From Nocardiopsis sp. NRRL B-16309 (GTDB lineage: Bacteria; Actinomycetota; Actinomycetes; Streptosporangiales; Streptosporangiaceae), in contig NZ_LGEC01000064.1 in assembly GCF_001279585.1 (NCBI RefSeq), positions 1-64,000 on the forward strand: a stretch of DNA of 64,000 nt. Reading direction: 5' to 3'. Every line of letters starts with the position of its first letter. The stretch's first letter is position 1. Of this stretch, positions 1-15,420 are shown one piece after another. The notes below the pieces were generated by a model, which did no database searches, was not told the origin of the DNA, and saw only the letters and a program-made list of their open reading frames with translations. The position numbers and the translations under genes were made by a program.

Positions 1-55
1 CCACCCGCGCCGACGCCCGCCGCCGCGCCCGCGCCGCCGCCACGGAGGTCGCCGG

Positions 56-59
<4 letters not shown>
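1..59 (+). CDS. C-terminal end of an upstream gene (partial)
   Basis: The first 59 bases read open to a TGA at 57-59 in one frame, ending in an Ala/Arg-rich tail (...ATEVAG). The TGA overlaps the ATG of the PKS gene at 56 (ATGA), the same coupling seen at most junctions of this operon, and a GGAGG at 44-48 inside it would serve as ribosome binding site for the PKS. It is therefore probably the end of another biosynthetic gene, plausibly an NRPS or loading enzyme. The family cannot be told from 18 residues. Confidence 0.4.
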
Positions 60-7228
<7,169 letters not shown>

Positions 7229-7254
7229 ATCCCCCGACACCCCGAAGGACACGA

Positions 7255-8781
7255 GTGAACACACCGCACACGATCCCCCGCCCGGGAGCCCTGCTCCTGA
7301 GCGCCGCCCTGCTGGCCGTCTCGGCCTGTTCCGGCGCGGATCCGGCCGCCGAGCCGGACGCCGGCGGCGACACCCTGCGCTACGCCGCCACCGGCTCCCC
7401 CTCGACGGCGACCCACGACCCGCACGGCGGCGTGGGCAACGAGTCCGACTCCCTGCGCTTCGGACTGCTCTACGACGTCCTGGCCGTGCCCGGCGACGAC
7501 GGCACCACCGAGCTGCGCCTGGCCGAGTCGGTCGAGCCCGCCGACGAGGAGCTCGTCGAGTGGACCATCACCCTGCGCTCCGACGCGGTCTTCAGCGACG
7601 GCTCCCCCGTGCGCGCGGCCGACGTGCTCTACTCACTGCGCCGCATCGAGGACAAGGCCGCCGAGAACTTCGGCCGCCTGGGCATGTTCGACTTCGCGGC
7701 CTCGGAGGTCGTCGACGACCACACCCTGACGGTCGTCGCGCACCAGCCCTACGCCGCCGCCCCGCGGGCCCTGGAGGCGGTCACCTTCGTCGTGCCCGAG
7801 GGCACCGAGGACTTCAGCGAGCCCGTCCCCGGGTCCGGGCCGTTCCTCTTCGCCGAGGGCGACGCCGAGAACGCCGTCCTGGAGCGCAACGACGACTGGT
7901 GGGGGCCGACGCCGCCGTTGGAGCGCGTCGAGATCTCGGCGGTCGCCGACCCGCAGGCGCGCGCCCAGGCGGTGAGCTCGGGACAGGCCGACGTGGGCAG
8001 CAGCGTCGCCCCCTCGTCCGTGGCCGCCGCCGAGGAGGAGGGGCTGCAGGTCGTGCGGCGCCCGGCCGTGACGATGTACCCGTTCGTCATGCGGCTGGAC
8101 ACCCCGCCCTTCGACGACCCCGCCGTGCGCGAGGCCTTCCGGCTCGCCGCCGACCGCGACCAGCTGGTCGAGACGGTGTTCCTGGGGTACGGGCAGGTGG
8201 GCGACGACGTCATCGCCCCGGCCGATCCCGCGAGTCCGGAGACCGAGGCGCGCGAGCGCGACGTGGATCGGGCCCGGGAGCTGCTCGCCGACGCCGGGCA
8301 CGGGGACGGGCTGGAGGTCGTGCTGCACACGACCACGTCCTATCCGGGGATGGACACCGCGGCCACGCTCTACGCCGAACAGCTGGAGGAGGTCGGGGTG
8401 GACGTCGAGATCTCGATGGATCCGCCGGACACCTACTGGACCGACGTCTTCGCGCAGGAGCCGTTCTACACCGGCTTCTACGGCGGCATCCCGTTCACCG
8501 ACATCGCGACCGTCGCCCTGCTCAGCGACGCGCCCACCAACGAGACGGCCTGGGAGCGGCCGGAGTGGGACGCGGCCTTCGCCGAGGCCCTGTCGACCGC
8601 CGACGCCCAGGAGCGCGACGGGATCCTCTCCGAGCTGATGCTGGAGTTGCGGGACGAGGGCGGCTACGTGGTGTGGGGCACCGGGGACGGCATCGACCTC
8701 GCCACGGACGACGTCGCCGATCTGCCGGACGGGCCCGGATTCGACAAGCTGTTCATCGACCAGGTGCGGCTGACCGGCTGA
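7255..8781 (+). CDS. Opp/Dpp-type ABC transporter substrate-binding lipoprotein
   Basis: 508-residue extracytoplasmic solute-binding protein of the peptide/nickel family (SBP family 5). GTG start chosen because GAAGGA lies at 7244-7249 and it gives a lipoprotein signal with a lipobox ending VSAC. Family features include the FSDG stretch after the N-terminal lobe and the LVETVFLGYG region. It is followed by two permeases and a double ATPase with overlapping ends, so a complete importer is encoded. Within a metallophore operon the likely cargo is the metal-loaded product or a precursor; this is inference. Opp-type carriers import the metallophores staphylopine and pseudopaline, so there is precedent for this family. 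A simple peptide or nickel importer remains possible. Confidence 0.88.
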   Translation: MNTPHTIPRPGALLLSAALLAVSACSGADPAAEPDAGGDTLRYAATGSPSTATHDPHGGVGNESDSLRFGLLYDVLAVPGDDGTTELRLAESVEPADEELVEWTITLRSDAVFSDGSPVRAADVLYSLRRIEDKAAENFGRLGMFDFAASEVVDDHTLTVVAHQPYAAAPRALEAVTFVVPEGTEDFSEPVPGSGPFLFAEGDAENAVLERNDDWWGPTPPLERVEISAVADPQARAQAVSSGQADVGSSVAPSSVAAAEEEGLQVVRRPAVTMYPFVMRLDTPPFDDPAVREAFRLAADRDQLVETVFLGYGQVGDDVIAPADPASPETEARERDVDRARELLADAGHGDGLEVVLHTTTSYPGMDTAATLYAEQLEEVGVDVEISMDPPDTYWTDVFAQEPFYTGFYGGIPFTDIATVALLSDAPTNETAWERPEWDAAFAEALSTADAQERDGILSELMLELRDEGGYVVWGTGDGIDLATDDVADLPDGPGFDKLFIDQVRLTG

Positions 8782-9740
8782 TGCGCACGGCCCCTCGGCG
8801 TTCGCGGTGGACGCGCGCGCTCACGTCCGTGGTGCGCGCCTGCGCCCTGCTGGCGGCGGTCTCGGTCGCGGTCTTCGCGGTGAGCGACCTGCTGCCGTCG
8901 GACGCCGTCGCGGTGCGCGCCGGGGCGGGGGCGACCGCCGAGCAGCTCGACGCGATGCGGGCGGCCGCGGGGCTGGACGCCCCGGCCCACGAGCGCTACG
9001 CGCGCTGGCTGGCCGGTCTGGTGACGGGCGACGCCGGAACCTCCCTGGTCAACGACCGGCCGGTGGCGGTGCTGGTCGGCGCCCGCCTGCCCGCGACGCT
9101 CACCCTGGCGGGCGCCGCGCTGCTGGTGGCCGTGCCGCTGACCGCGGTGCTCGCGTGGGCGGCCGGGGCGGCCCCGCCACGGGCGCGGAGCTGGACGGCG
9201 GGCGCGGTGGCCGGGCTGGCCGCCGTGCCCCAGCCGGCGTTCGTGGCCGGACTGGTCGCGCTGTTCTCCGTCGCCTGGGGCGTGCTGCCCCCGGTCTCGC
9301 TGGTGCGGGCCGGGGGCTCGCCGCTGGACGAGCCCACGCTCCTGGTCCTGCCGTCGCTCGCCCTGGCCGTGCCGATCGCCGCCTACGGTGCCGGGCTGCT
9401 CGGCGGCGCGCTCGCCGACGCCCGGGCGCTCCCGCACGTGCGGGACGCGGAGCTGCGCGGGGTGCCGCGGTGGCGGATCGCCACGCGGCACGTGGCGCCG
9501 TTCCTGCTCGCCCCGGCCCTGCGGGTGCTGGCCGTGTCGGCGGGCGCGCTCGTGGCGGCCACGGCCGTGGTGGAGACGATGTTCGGCTACCAGGGGCTCG
9601 GTGAGCTGTTGGTCAGCGCGATCGCGACCCGCGACGTCCCGGTCGTCCAGGCCGTGGCCCTGCTGGCGTCGGCGGTCGTCGTCGCCGGGACCGCCGCCGC
9701 CGACGCCGCCGCGGCCCTGACCGAGCCGGTGACGGCATGA
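8781..9740 (+). CDS. Opp/Dpp-type ABC permease, DppB-like
   Basis: 319-residue inner-membrane permease with about six hydrophobic segments and the C-terminal EMFGYQGLGELL-type signature (here ETMFGYQGLGELL) typical of DppB/OppB. The ATG overlaps the last base of the binding-protein stop codon, which indicates translational coupling. The N-terminal periplasmic loop carries the GLDAPAHERYARWLAGLVTG region common to this subfamily. It would form the channel with the next permease. Confidence 0.88.
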   Translation: MRTAPRRSRWTRALTSVVRACALLAAVSVAVFAVSDLLPSDAVAVRAGAGATAEQLDAMRAAAGLDAPAHERYARWLAGLVTGDAGTSLVNDRPVAVLVGARLPATLTLAGAALLVAVPLTAVLAWAAGAAPPRARSWTAGAVAGLAAVPQPAFVAGLVALFSVAWGVLPPVSLVRAGGSPLDEPTLLVLPSLALAVPIAAYGAGLLGGALADARALPHVRDAELRGVPRWRIATRHVAPFLLAPALRVLAVSAGALVAATAVVETMFGYQGLGELLVSAIATRDVPVVQAVALLASAVVVAGTAAADAAAALTEPVTA

Positions 9741-10531
9741 GGGGCTCGGTGGGCGTGGCCGCCCTGGTGGTCCTGGGTCTGGCGGTGTGGGGCGGTGCCC
9801 TGGCCCCGCACGACCCGTCCTCGACCGTCGCCGCGCCGTGGCTGGCGCCCGGCGGCGACCATCTGCTCGGCACCGACGCGGCCGGCCGTGACGTGTGGTC
9901 CCGGACGCTGTCGGGCGGCCGGGGCATCGTCCTGACCTCCGTGCTGGCCGCCGTGGCCGCCGGGGCCGCCGGGACTCTGGGCGGCCTGGTGGCCGGGTGG
10001 TACGGGGGCTGGCCCGACCGGCTGCTGTCGGGGACCGCCGACCTCCTGCTCGGTGTGCCCCTGCTGCTGGTCGCCCTCGTGCTGGCGGTGGTGCTTCCGG
10101 CACCGGCCGCCGTCGTGGCCGGCGCGGTCTGCGGCGGCGCCCCGCTGACCCTGCGCGTGGTGCGCGACGCCGTGCGCCGCGCGCGCCGGACCGGGTACGT
10201 GGAGGCGGCGCTCGGGCGCGGCGAGCGTACTCCGGTCCTGCTGGTCCGGGAGGTCCTGCCGGGCCTGGCGGGGGTGGCCACCGCCGACCTGGGGCTGCGC
10301 TTCGTCGTCGCCCTCCAGCTGGCGGCGGCGCTCGGCATGCTGGGGCTGGGCGCGCAGCCGCCCGCCCCCGACTGGGGGCTGATGCTGCGCGAGAACCTGG
10401 CCGGGGCGGCGCTCAACCCTCCGGCCCTGGTGGCACCCGCCGCCGCGCTGACCGTCACCGCCCTGGTCGCCGCCGCGTTCGCGCGGGGCACGGCCGAGCG
10501 GCGGACCCGGCTCCGGGAGCCCGCCCCATGA
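9737..10531 (+). CDS. Opp/Dpp-type ABC permease, DppC-like
   Basis: 264-residue permease partner. The N-terminal region has the DppC-type HLLGTDAAGRDVWSR motif that follows the first membrane segment, and the EAA-loop region and C-terminal LGMLGLGAQPPAPDWG motif are also present. It starts by an ATGA overlap with the DppB-like gene and ends by an ATGA overlap with the ATPase gene. It is somewhat shorter than many DppC proteins because the N-terminal cytoplasmic part is minimal. Confidence 0.88.
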   Translation: MRGSVGVAALVVLGLAVWGGALAPHDPSSTVAAPWLAPGGDHLLGTDAAGRDVWSRTLSGGRGIVLTSVLAAVAAGAAGTLGGLVAGWYGGWPDRLLSGTADLLLGVPLLLVALVLAVVLPAPAAVVAGAVCGGAPLTLRVVRDAVRRARRTGYVEAALGRGERTPVLLVREVLPGLAGVATADLGLRFVVALQLAAALGMLGLGAQPPAPDWGLMLRENLAGAALNPPALVAPAAALTVTALVAAAFARGTAERRTRLREPAP

Positions 10532-12243
10532 CCACGGCACCGATTCTGCGGGTGGACGACCTGACCGTCACGGGAGCGGACGGGACCGTCCTGGTCGACG
10601 GCTTCTCGCTGGCCGCCCGGGCGGGTGAGACGGTCGCCCTCACCGGGCCCTCCGGATGCGGCAAGACGACGGCGGTGCTCGGGCTCCTGGACGCCCTGGC
10701 GCCCGGGACCCGACGCGTGCGCGGCCGCGTGCGGTGGCGGGACGCCGAGGTCCGGCCCGGCCGCGCCGCGCGGCGCTGGCGGCGTACCCACACGGGCGTC
10801 CTGACCCAGGACCCCGTGCAGGGTCTCAACCCGCTGTCCACGGTCGGGACCGCGGTGCGCGAGGGCGGCGGCGCCCGCGCATCTCTGGTCCCCCTGCTGT
10901 CGTCGCTGGGGCTGGACGCCGAGGACGTGGTGCGTCGCCGGACGCACACCCTGTCCGGCGGCCAGGCCCAGCGGGTGGCACTGGCCCGCGCGGTGCTGTC
11001 CGATCCGCCGCTGCTCGTCCTGGACGAACCGACAAGCGGGCTCGACGCCGCCGCGGTCGCGCTGGTGGCGCGGGAGATCGGCCGCAGGCGGGCTCGGGGC
11101 GGCCTCACGCTGGTCGTCTCGCACGACCCGGAGTTCACCGCCGCCGTCGCCGACCGGGTCCTCGCGCTCGGTCCGGCCGCGACACGACCCGTCGAGCGAC
11201 CGGTGTCCGCCGCTGGAGCCGACCGACCCGCCGTGCGGCTGACCAGTGGGGCCATGGCGTCCGCGCGAACCGACGAGGGCCGAGTCCGGAACGGCACCCG
11301 TCCGGCGCACGCAACCTCCGACGAGCCCGCGGGCCCATCGGCCCCACACCTCACGGACGTGCAGGCGGGGCACGAGGGCCGGGCCCGGAACGGTGCAGAT
11401 CCAGCACACGGGACGCCCGACGAACCCGACCATCCACCGGTCCCGCGCCTGGCGAACGTGCGGGCGGGGCACGACGACCGGGCACGGAACGGCACACGTC
11501 CGGCACTCGGCTCCCGGGGCCGGCCCGAGGGCCCACCGGTCCTGCGCCTCGTGGACGTGGACGTCGGTCACCCGGGGCGCCCGCTCCTGGACGGCGTCCG
11601 CCTCGACCTGCGCCCCGGGGAGATGGTCGCCGTGACGGGCCCCTCCGGCTCGGGCAAGAGCACCCTGCTCCGCGCCGTCGCGGGCCTGCACACCCCCTCC
11701 TCGGGCCGCGTCCTGCTCCACGGCCGCGCGCTGGCCCCGACCGTCGGCGCCCGCGACCGCGCGGGCCTGCGCGCGATCCAGTTCGTGGCGCAGGACCCCG
11801 CCGGGGCGCTCAATCCCGCGCACACCGCCGCCTCGGCCGTGGCACGACCGTTGCGCGTCCTGCGCTCGCTGTCCGCCTCCGACGCGCGTGCCGGGGCCGC
11901 CGCACTGCTCGACCGGGTCGGGCTGGACGCCGACGCCGGACACCGCGGGCCGGGCGCGCTCTCCGGCGGACAGCGCCAGCGCGTGGCCCTGGCCCGTGCC
12001 CTGGCCGCGGGGCCGGACGTCCTGCTCGCCGACGAGATCACCTCCGCCCTGGACCCCGGGACGACCGCGGCGGTCCTGGACCTGCTGCGCGACCTGTGCC
12101 GCTCCGGGCTCGCGGTGCTCGTGGCCACACACGAACCCGGCGTCGCCGCGCGCGCCGACCGGATCCTGACCGTCGAGGGGCGCTCCCTGCGCCTCCCGCC
12201 CACCGAACCCCGTCGAACGGAGACCATCCATGCCAGGCCCTGA
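10528..12243 (+). CDS. Fused double ATPase of the Opp/Dpp-type importer
   Basis: 571-residue protein with two complete nucleotide-binding domains. NBD1 has Walker A GPSGCGKTT, signature LSGGQAQR and Walker B LLVLDEP; NBD2 has GPSGSGKST, LSGGQRQR and VLLADE. In most Opp/Dpp systems these are separate DppD and DppF proteins; fusion is common in actinomycetes. Between the domains lies a linker made of three imperfect 33-residue repeats (99-bp period, see repeat entry). The Walker B of NBD2 is followed by Ile (DEITSALD) rather than Pro. The end overlaps the start of the next gene by 14 bases. It powers the importer encoded immediately upstream. Confidence 0.9.
   Translation: MTTAPILRVDDLTVTGADGTVLVDGFSLAARAGETVALTGPSGCGKTTAVLGLLDALAPGTRRVRGRVRWRDAEVRPGRAARRWRRTHTGVLTQDPVQGLNPLSTVGTAVREGGGARASLVPLLSSLGLDAEDVVRRRTHTLSGGQAQRVALARAVLSDPPLLVLDEPTSGLDAAAVALVAREIGRRRARGGLTLVVSHDPEFTAAVADRVLALGPAATRPVERPVSAAGADRPAVRLTSGAMASARTDEGRVRNGTRPAHATSDEPAGPSAPHLTDVQAGHEGRARNGADPAHGTPDEPDHPPVPRLANVRAGHDDRARNGTRPALGSRGRPEGPPVLRLVDVDVGHPGRPLLDGVRLDLRPGEMVAVTGPSGSGKSTLLRAVAGLHTPSSGRVLLHGRALAPTVGARDRAGLRAIQFVAQDPAGALNPAHTAASAVARPLRVLRSLSASDARAGAAALLDRVGLDADAGHRGPGALSGGQRQRVALARALAAGPDVLLADEITSALDPGTTAAVLDLLRDLCRSGLAVLVATHEPGVAARADRILTVEGRSLRLPPTEPRRTETIHARP
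11253..11577 (+). repeat. Three imperfect 99-bp tandem repeats in the ATPase linker
   Basis: Marker CCGGAA/ACGGAA bases begin at 11286, 11385 and 11484, exactly 99 bp apart. Each unit encodes about 33 residues of the pattern RxRNGTxPAHxT...P.L..V.AGH. The last part of each unit resembles the true start of the second ATPase domain (PPVLRLVDVDVGHPG), so the array looks like repeated copying of the front edge of that domain into the linker. Confidence 0.75.
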
Positions 12244-13612
12244 ACCCCTGTCCGGCCAGGCCGACTCGAACGACGTGCACGACCTGCCCGCCCGGGCCGC
12301 CGAGGCGCTGGCCGGCCATCCGTGGATCGCCGGAGCCCGGGTGGAGGACGGCGTCGTACGGATCCGCCCGCACCCGAACGCGCTCGCCTCCCGGCCGCGG
12401 ATCGGGGCGCTCGTGTCGGAGTACCTCGACCACTGGGGCGAGCTCTACGACTGGACCTACGAGAAGGCCGAGGGCCGGCACTCCGGCGACCTGGACCTGT
12501 CCGGTTGGCGGGCCTCGGACACCGGCGACCCGCTGCCGGTCGAGCACATGGGCGAGTGGGTCGACCGCACGGTGGACCTGGTCCTGGAGACGCGGCCGGA
12601 CCTGGTCCTGGAACTCGGGTGCGGGACCGGCCTGCTGGCCCACCGACTGCACGGGCGGGTGGGCGGCTACGTCGGCACGGACGTCGCCCCCACCGCCGTG
12701 GCGACCCTCACCGCCGCCGGGCTGCCCGGCACCGCCTTCGTCCGCGCCGCCGCGCACGAGGCGGCGTCCGCGCCGGTGGCCGGGGCCCTGGAGCGCGTGG
12801 CGGGCGCGGGCGCACGCCCCGACTGCGTCCTGCTGAACTCCGTCACACAGTGCTTCCCCGACCTGGGCTACCTCCGGGCCGTCCTCCTGGACGCGATATC
12901 CCTGGTGCGGCCGGGCGGCACGGTCGTGGTCGGCGACAACCGGCACGCGGGCCTGCTCACCGAGTACGGCGCCTGGGTCGAGCGCGCCGCCGACCCCGAC
13001 GCCTCGGACGCCGAGATCGCCCGGCGGGCAGCCCGCCGGGGCGAGCGCGACGACGAACTGCTCTTCGACCCCGCCTGCCTGGCCGCGATCGGCGCCGCGT
13101 CGCCGCGCGAGGTACGCCTGGGCGTGCGGGCCAAGACCATGGGCGCCGACACCGAGCTGACCCGGTACCGGTTCGACGCGGTCTTCCACGTGGACGCGGC
13201 CGACCCCCCGGTCGCGCCCCGGGCCGTGGCCTGGTCCGCCACGGCCACCGCGGCCACCGACGACGTGCGCCTGGCACAGGCTCTGTCCCAGGGCCCGGTC
13301 CGCGTGGCGGGGATCCCCCACGCGCTGCTGGTACGGTCCCCGGACGCGCGTACGCCCGCCGGGTTGCGCAGCGCCCTGGCGGGGCTCGACGCGTGCGTGG
13401 CCCTGGACCCGGCCGACCCGCGCGTGCTGGAGGTCTGCTCCCCCGCGTCGGCGGCCCCGCGCCCGGTGGCCGAACACGTCGGCGCGGGACAGGCGCACGA
13501 GCCGTTCCACGCGTTCGTCGCACGCAGGCTCGGTGAGGCCGCCCGCTCGCACCTGCGCAGGCACCGCCCCGAGGCCCGCGCGGTCAGGATCGCGGTCGAG
13601 GAGGCCGCGTGA
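12230..13612 (+). CDS. Free-standing NRPS-type methyltransferase with flanking A-domain remnants
   Basis: 460-residue SAM-dependent methyltransferase. Its whole length reads like the methyltransferase inserted between the A8 and A9/A10 motifs of interrupted NRPS adenylation domains: an A8-like opening (AEALAGHPWIAGARV), ELYDWTYEK, SGWRASDTGDPLPVEHM, SAM site VLELGCGTG at 126-134, VLLNSVTQCFPDLGYL, GDNRHAGLL, DELLFDP and TELTRYRFDAVFHV, then A10-like tail residues. In PchF (pyochelin) and related enzymes this domain N-methylates a thiazolidine. Here it is a separate gene, coupled to the next gene by a GTGA overlap. Role proposed: N-methylation of an assembly-line intermediate in trans. A nearby reductase would supply the thiazolidine. 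Family assignment is strong; substrate is inference. Confidence 0.85.
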   Translation: MPGPEPLSGQADSNDVHDLPARAAEALAGHPWIAGARVEDGVVRIRPHPNALASRPRIGALVSEYLDHWGELYDWTYEKAEGRHSGDLDLSGWRASDTGDPLPVEHMGEWVDRTVDLVLETRPDLVLELGCGTGLLAHRLHGRVGGYVGTDVAPTAVATLTAAGLPGTAFVRAAAHEAASAPVAGALERVAGAGARPDCVLLNSVTQCFPDLGYLRAVLLDAISLVRPGGTVVVGDNRHAGLLTEYGAWVERAADPDASDAEIARRAARRGERDDELLFDPACLAAIGAASPREVRLGVRAKTMGADTELTRYRFDAVFHVDAADPPVAPRAVAWSATATAATDDVRLAQALSQGPVRVAGIPHALLVRSPDARTPAGLRSALAGLDACVALDPADPRVLEVCSPASAAPRPVAEHVGAGQAHEPFHAFVARRLGEAARSHLRRHRPEARAVRIAVEEAA

Positions 13613-14760
13613 CCACGGCCGAGGGGCTCAACGACCGGATCCGCGCGGCGGCCGACCGTGCCGTCACGGACGTGGACGTGGACCGCCTGCCGGGGTTCAT
13701 GCGGGAGATCGACCAGGTCGCCCTGCTCGCCATGGCGTGGGCGCTGCGGAGCCACGGGCTGTTCCGGGGCGGGTCGCACACCGAGTCGGAGATCGCCGCG
13801 GCCACCCGCACCGCCGACCGGCACCGCTGGATCCTGCGCCGCTGGCTCGGTGCGCTCTCCAGGGCGGGGATGCTGTGGGGCGACGGCTCGACGTTCACCC
13901 GGCTGCGCGCCGTGGGGCGGCGCGAGCTGCGCGAGGCAGCCCACGGCCTGGCCGCGTCCGGCGAAGGACTGGGCTACCCCGAGGCCATGGTCGCGTTCCT
14001 GCGGCGCGCCTTCAGCCACCTGCCGGCGCTCCTGCGCGACGACGTGGCCGTGCAGGCGCTGCTGTTCGCGGACGGCGAGGCCGACACGGCGGACGGGGCC
14101 TACCGGGAGAACACCGTCAACCGCTACGTCAACGCCGCGGCGGCCGAGGCGGCGCGGTGGGCGGCCGAGGGCCGCCCCGCGGGGGCGCCCGTCCGGGTCC
14201 TGGAGATCGGCGCGGGCGTGGGCGGCACCACCACCGACCTGCTCGGCGCGCTGGCGCGGGGCCCGGTGGACTACGTGTTCACCGACGTGTCCCCGTACTT
14301 CCTGGACCTGGGCCGGGAGCGCTTCGGCGGGCGTCCGGGCACACGGTTCGCGTTCCTGGACGCCAACGACACCCCGCTCGGGAAGGGGGTGGTGGACCCG
14401 GGCACGCGGGACCTGGTGGTCGCGGCGAACGTGCTGCACAACGCCCACTCCGTCGACGCGTGCCTGCGGGGCGTGCGGGACCTGTTGGCCCCGGGCGGGC
14501 TGCTGCTGTGCGTGGACACCTGCCGCGAACTGCCGCAGATCCTGGCGTCGATGCAGTTCCTGATGTCGCCGCGCGAGGGCCGACCCGGGCCCGGGTCCCA
14601 CGACTTCCGGGCCGGGACCGACCGCGTCTTCCTGTCCCGGCGGGAATGGGAGGCCGCGCTGCGGAATGCGGGACTGACCCCGCTGGCGTCGGCGCCGGGC
14701 CCGGACCACCCGCTCGACGCCGTCTCGGTGACGCTCTTCGCCGCGCGGCGGGACGCCTGA
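13609..14760 (+). CDS. Free-standing PKS-type C-methyltransferase
   Basis: 383-residue class I SAM methyltransferase. The N-terminal helical part (RHRWILRRWLGALSRAGML, QALLFADGE...YRENTVNRYVNAA) and the core (RVLEIGAGVGGTT near 196-207, YVFTDVSPYFLDLG, DLVVAANVLHNA, LLAPGGLLLCVDT) match the C-methyltransferase domain normally embedded in PKS modules and in yersiniabactin HMWP1. GTG start in a GTGA overlap with the previous gene. It is paralogous to the methyltransferase at 20448-21560 on the other strand. The PKS in this cluster lacks this domain in cis, so action in trans on an ACP- or PCP-bound intermediate is the simplest reading. Confidence 0.85.
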   Translation: MTTAEGLNDRIRAAADRAVTDVDVDRLPGFMREIDQVALLAMAWALRSHGLFRGGSHTESEIAAATRTADRHRWILRRWLGALSRAGMLWGDGSTFTRLRAVGRRELREAAHGLAASGEGLGYPEAMVAFLRRAFSHLPALLRDDVAVQALLFADGEADTADGAYRENTVNRYVNAAAAEAARWAAEGRPAGAPVRVLEIGAGVGGTTTDLLGALARGPVDYVFTDVSPYFLDLGRERFGGRPGTRFAFLDANDTPLGKGVVDPGTRDLVVAANVLHNAHSVDACLRGVRDLLAPGGLLLCVDTCRELPQILASMQFLMSPREGRPGPGSHDFRAGTDRVFLSRREWEAALRNAGLTPLASAPGPDHPLDAVSVTLFAARRDA

Positions 14761-14866
14761 AGAGGAGCCGGATAGGGTGGCACACGACCGCAGCCCCCTC
14801 GGTCGCCAGACCACCGCCGTGCCACCCCTCCCGGCCCCGCGGCCGGATCATGGACTCGAGGTCCCC

Positions 14867-15355
14867 ATGAGCGCCATCCGCCCCCCGCGACCCTCCCTCA
14901 CGCTGGCAGCCGCTGCCGTGGTCGCCCTCGTCAGCGGCTGCACGGCCGCTTCCCCCGACGGCGATCCGGCCGAGCCCGGGCGGAGCCCGTCGGCCGGGGC
15001 CGCGTCGCACTCCCCGTCGGCCGCACCCCTGCCGGAAGCGGCCGACGGCACCGACCTCGACGCCTGCGCCGACGCCGACTGCGAGGTCCTGGTGGAGCAC
15101 GGCGACGAGTTCGCCATGGACGGCGGCTACGGCGTGGACCGGTTCGTCGTCGACGGGGTCGACGAGGACGGGCTCAGCGTCAGCGGGCACGGCCCGGGGA
15201 TCGAACTCTCCGGCGAGATCCCGCCGCCGGAAGAGGGACGGGAGCCGCACACCTTCTCCATGAACAACATCGCCGTCACCCTGATCGCCCTGGACGGCTC
15301 CAGCGCCGTGATGGACCTGTCCGCGCTGGCCGAACCGTTCGTTCCCACGGACTGA
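14867..15355 (+). CDS. Small secreted lipoprotein, unknown function
   Basis: 162-residue predicted lipoprotein with N-terminal hydrophobic stretch and lipobox ALVSGC, followed by a Ser/Pro/Ala-rich spacer and an acidic folded domain (DLDACADADCEVLVEHGDEF and a C-terminal part ending LAEPFVPTD). A pair of cysteines in the CADADC stretch may form a disulphide. The ATG at 14867 is preferred over an upstream start at 14777 because it places the signal peptide at the N-terminus. The family of small actinobacterial lipoproteins it resembles has no known role. It lies just after the biosynthetic operon and could be unrelated to it. Confidence 0.65.
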   Translation: MSAIRPPRPSLTLAAAAVVALVSGCTAASPDGDPAEPGRSPSAGAASHSPSAAPLPEAADGTDLDACADADCEVLVEHGDEFAMDGGYGVDRFVVDGVDEDGLSVSGHGPGIELSGEIPPPEEGREPHTFSMNNIAVTLIALDGSSAVMDLSALAEPFVPTD

Positions 15356-15359
15356 CGGA

Positions 15360-15391
15360 CCGCCCCGGTTCCCACGGGGGAGGCGGGGCGG
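15360..15391. terminator. Hairpin between convergent genes
   Basis: CCGCCCCG at 15360-15367 pairs with CGGGGCGG at 15384-15391 around a 16-base loop. It sits between the convergent lipoprotein and flavoprotein genes and could end transcription from both sides. No U-tract is present, as is usual in actinomycetes. Confidence 0.4.
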
Positions 15392-15420
15392 CCCGGTGCC
15401 GCCGGCCCGGAGGCGAGAAG

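Noticed and set aside
11253..11577. CRISPR-like array
   Set aside because: The 99-bp units are in-frame protein-coding repeats without unique spacers or cas genes.
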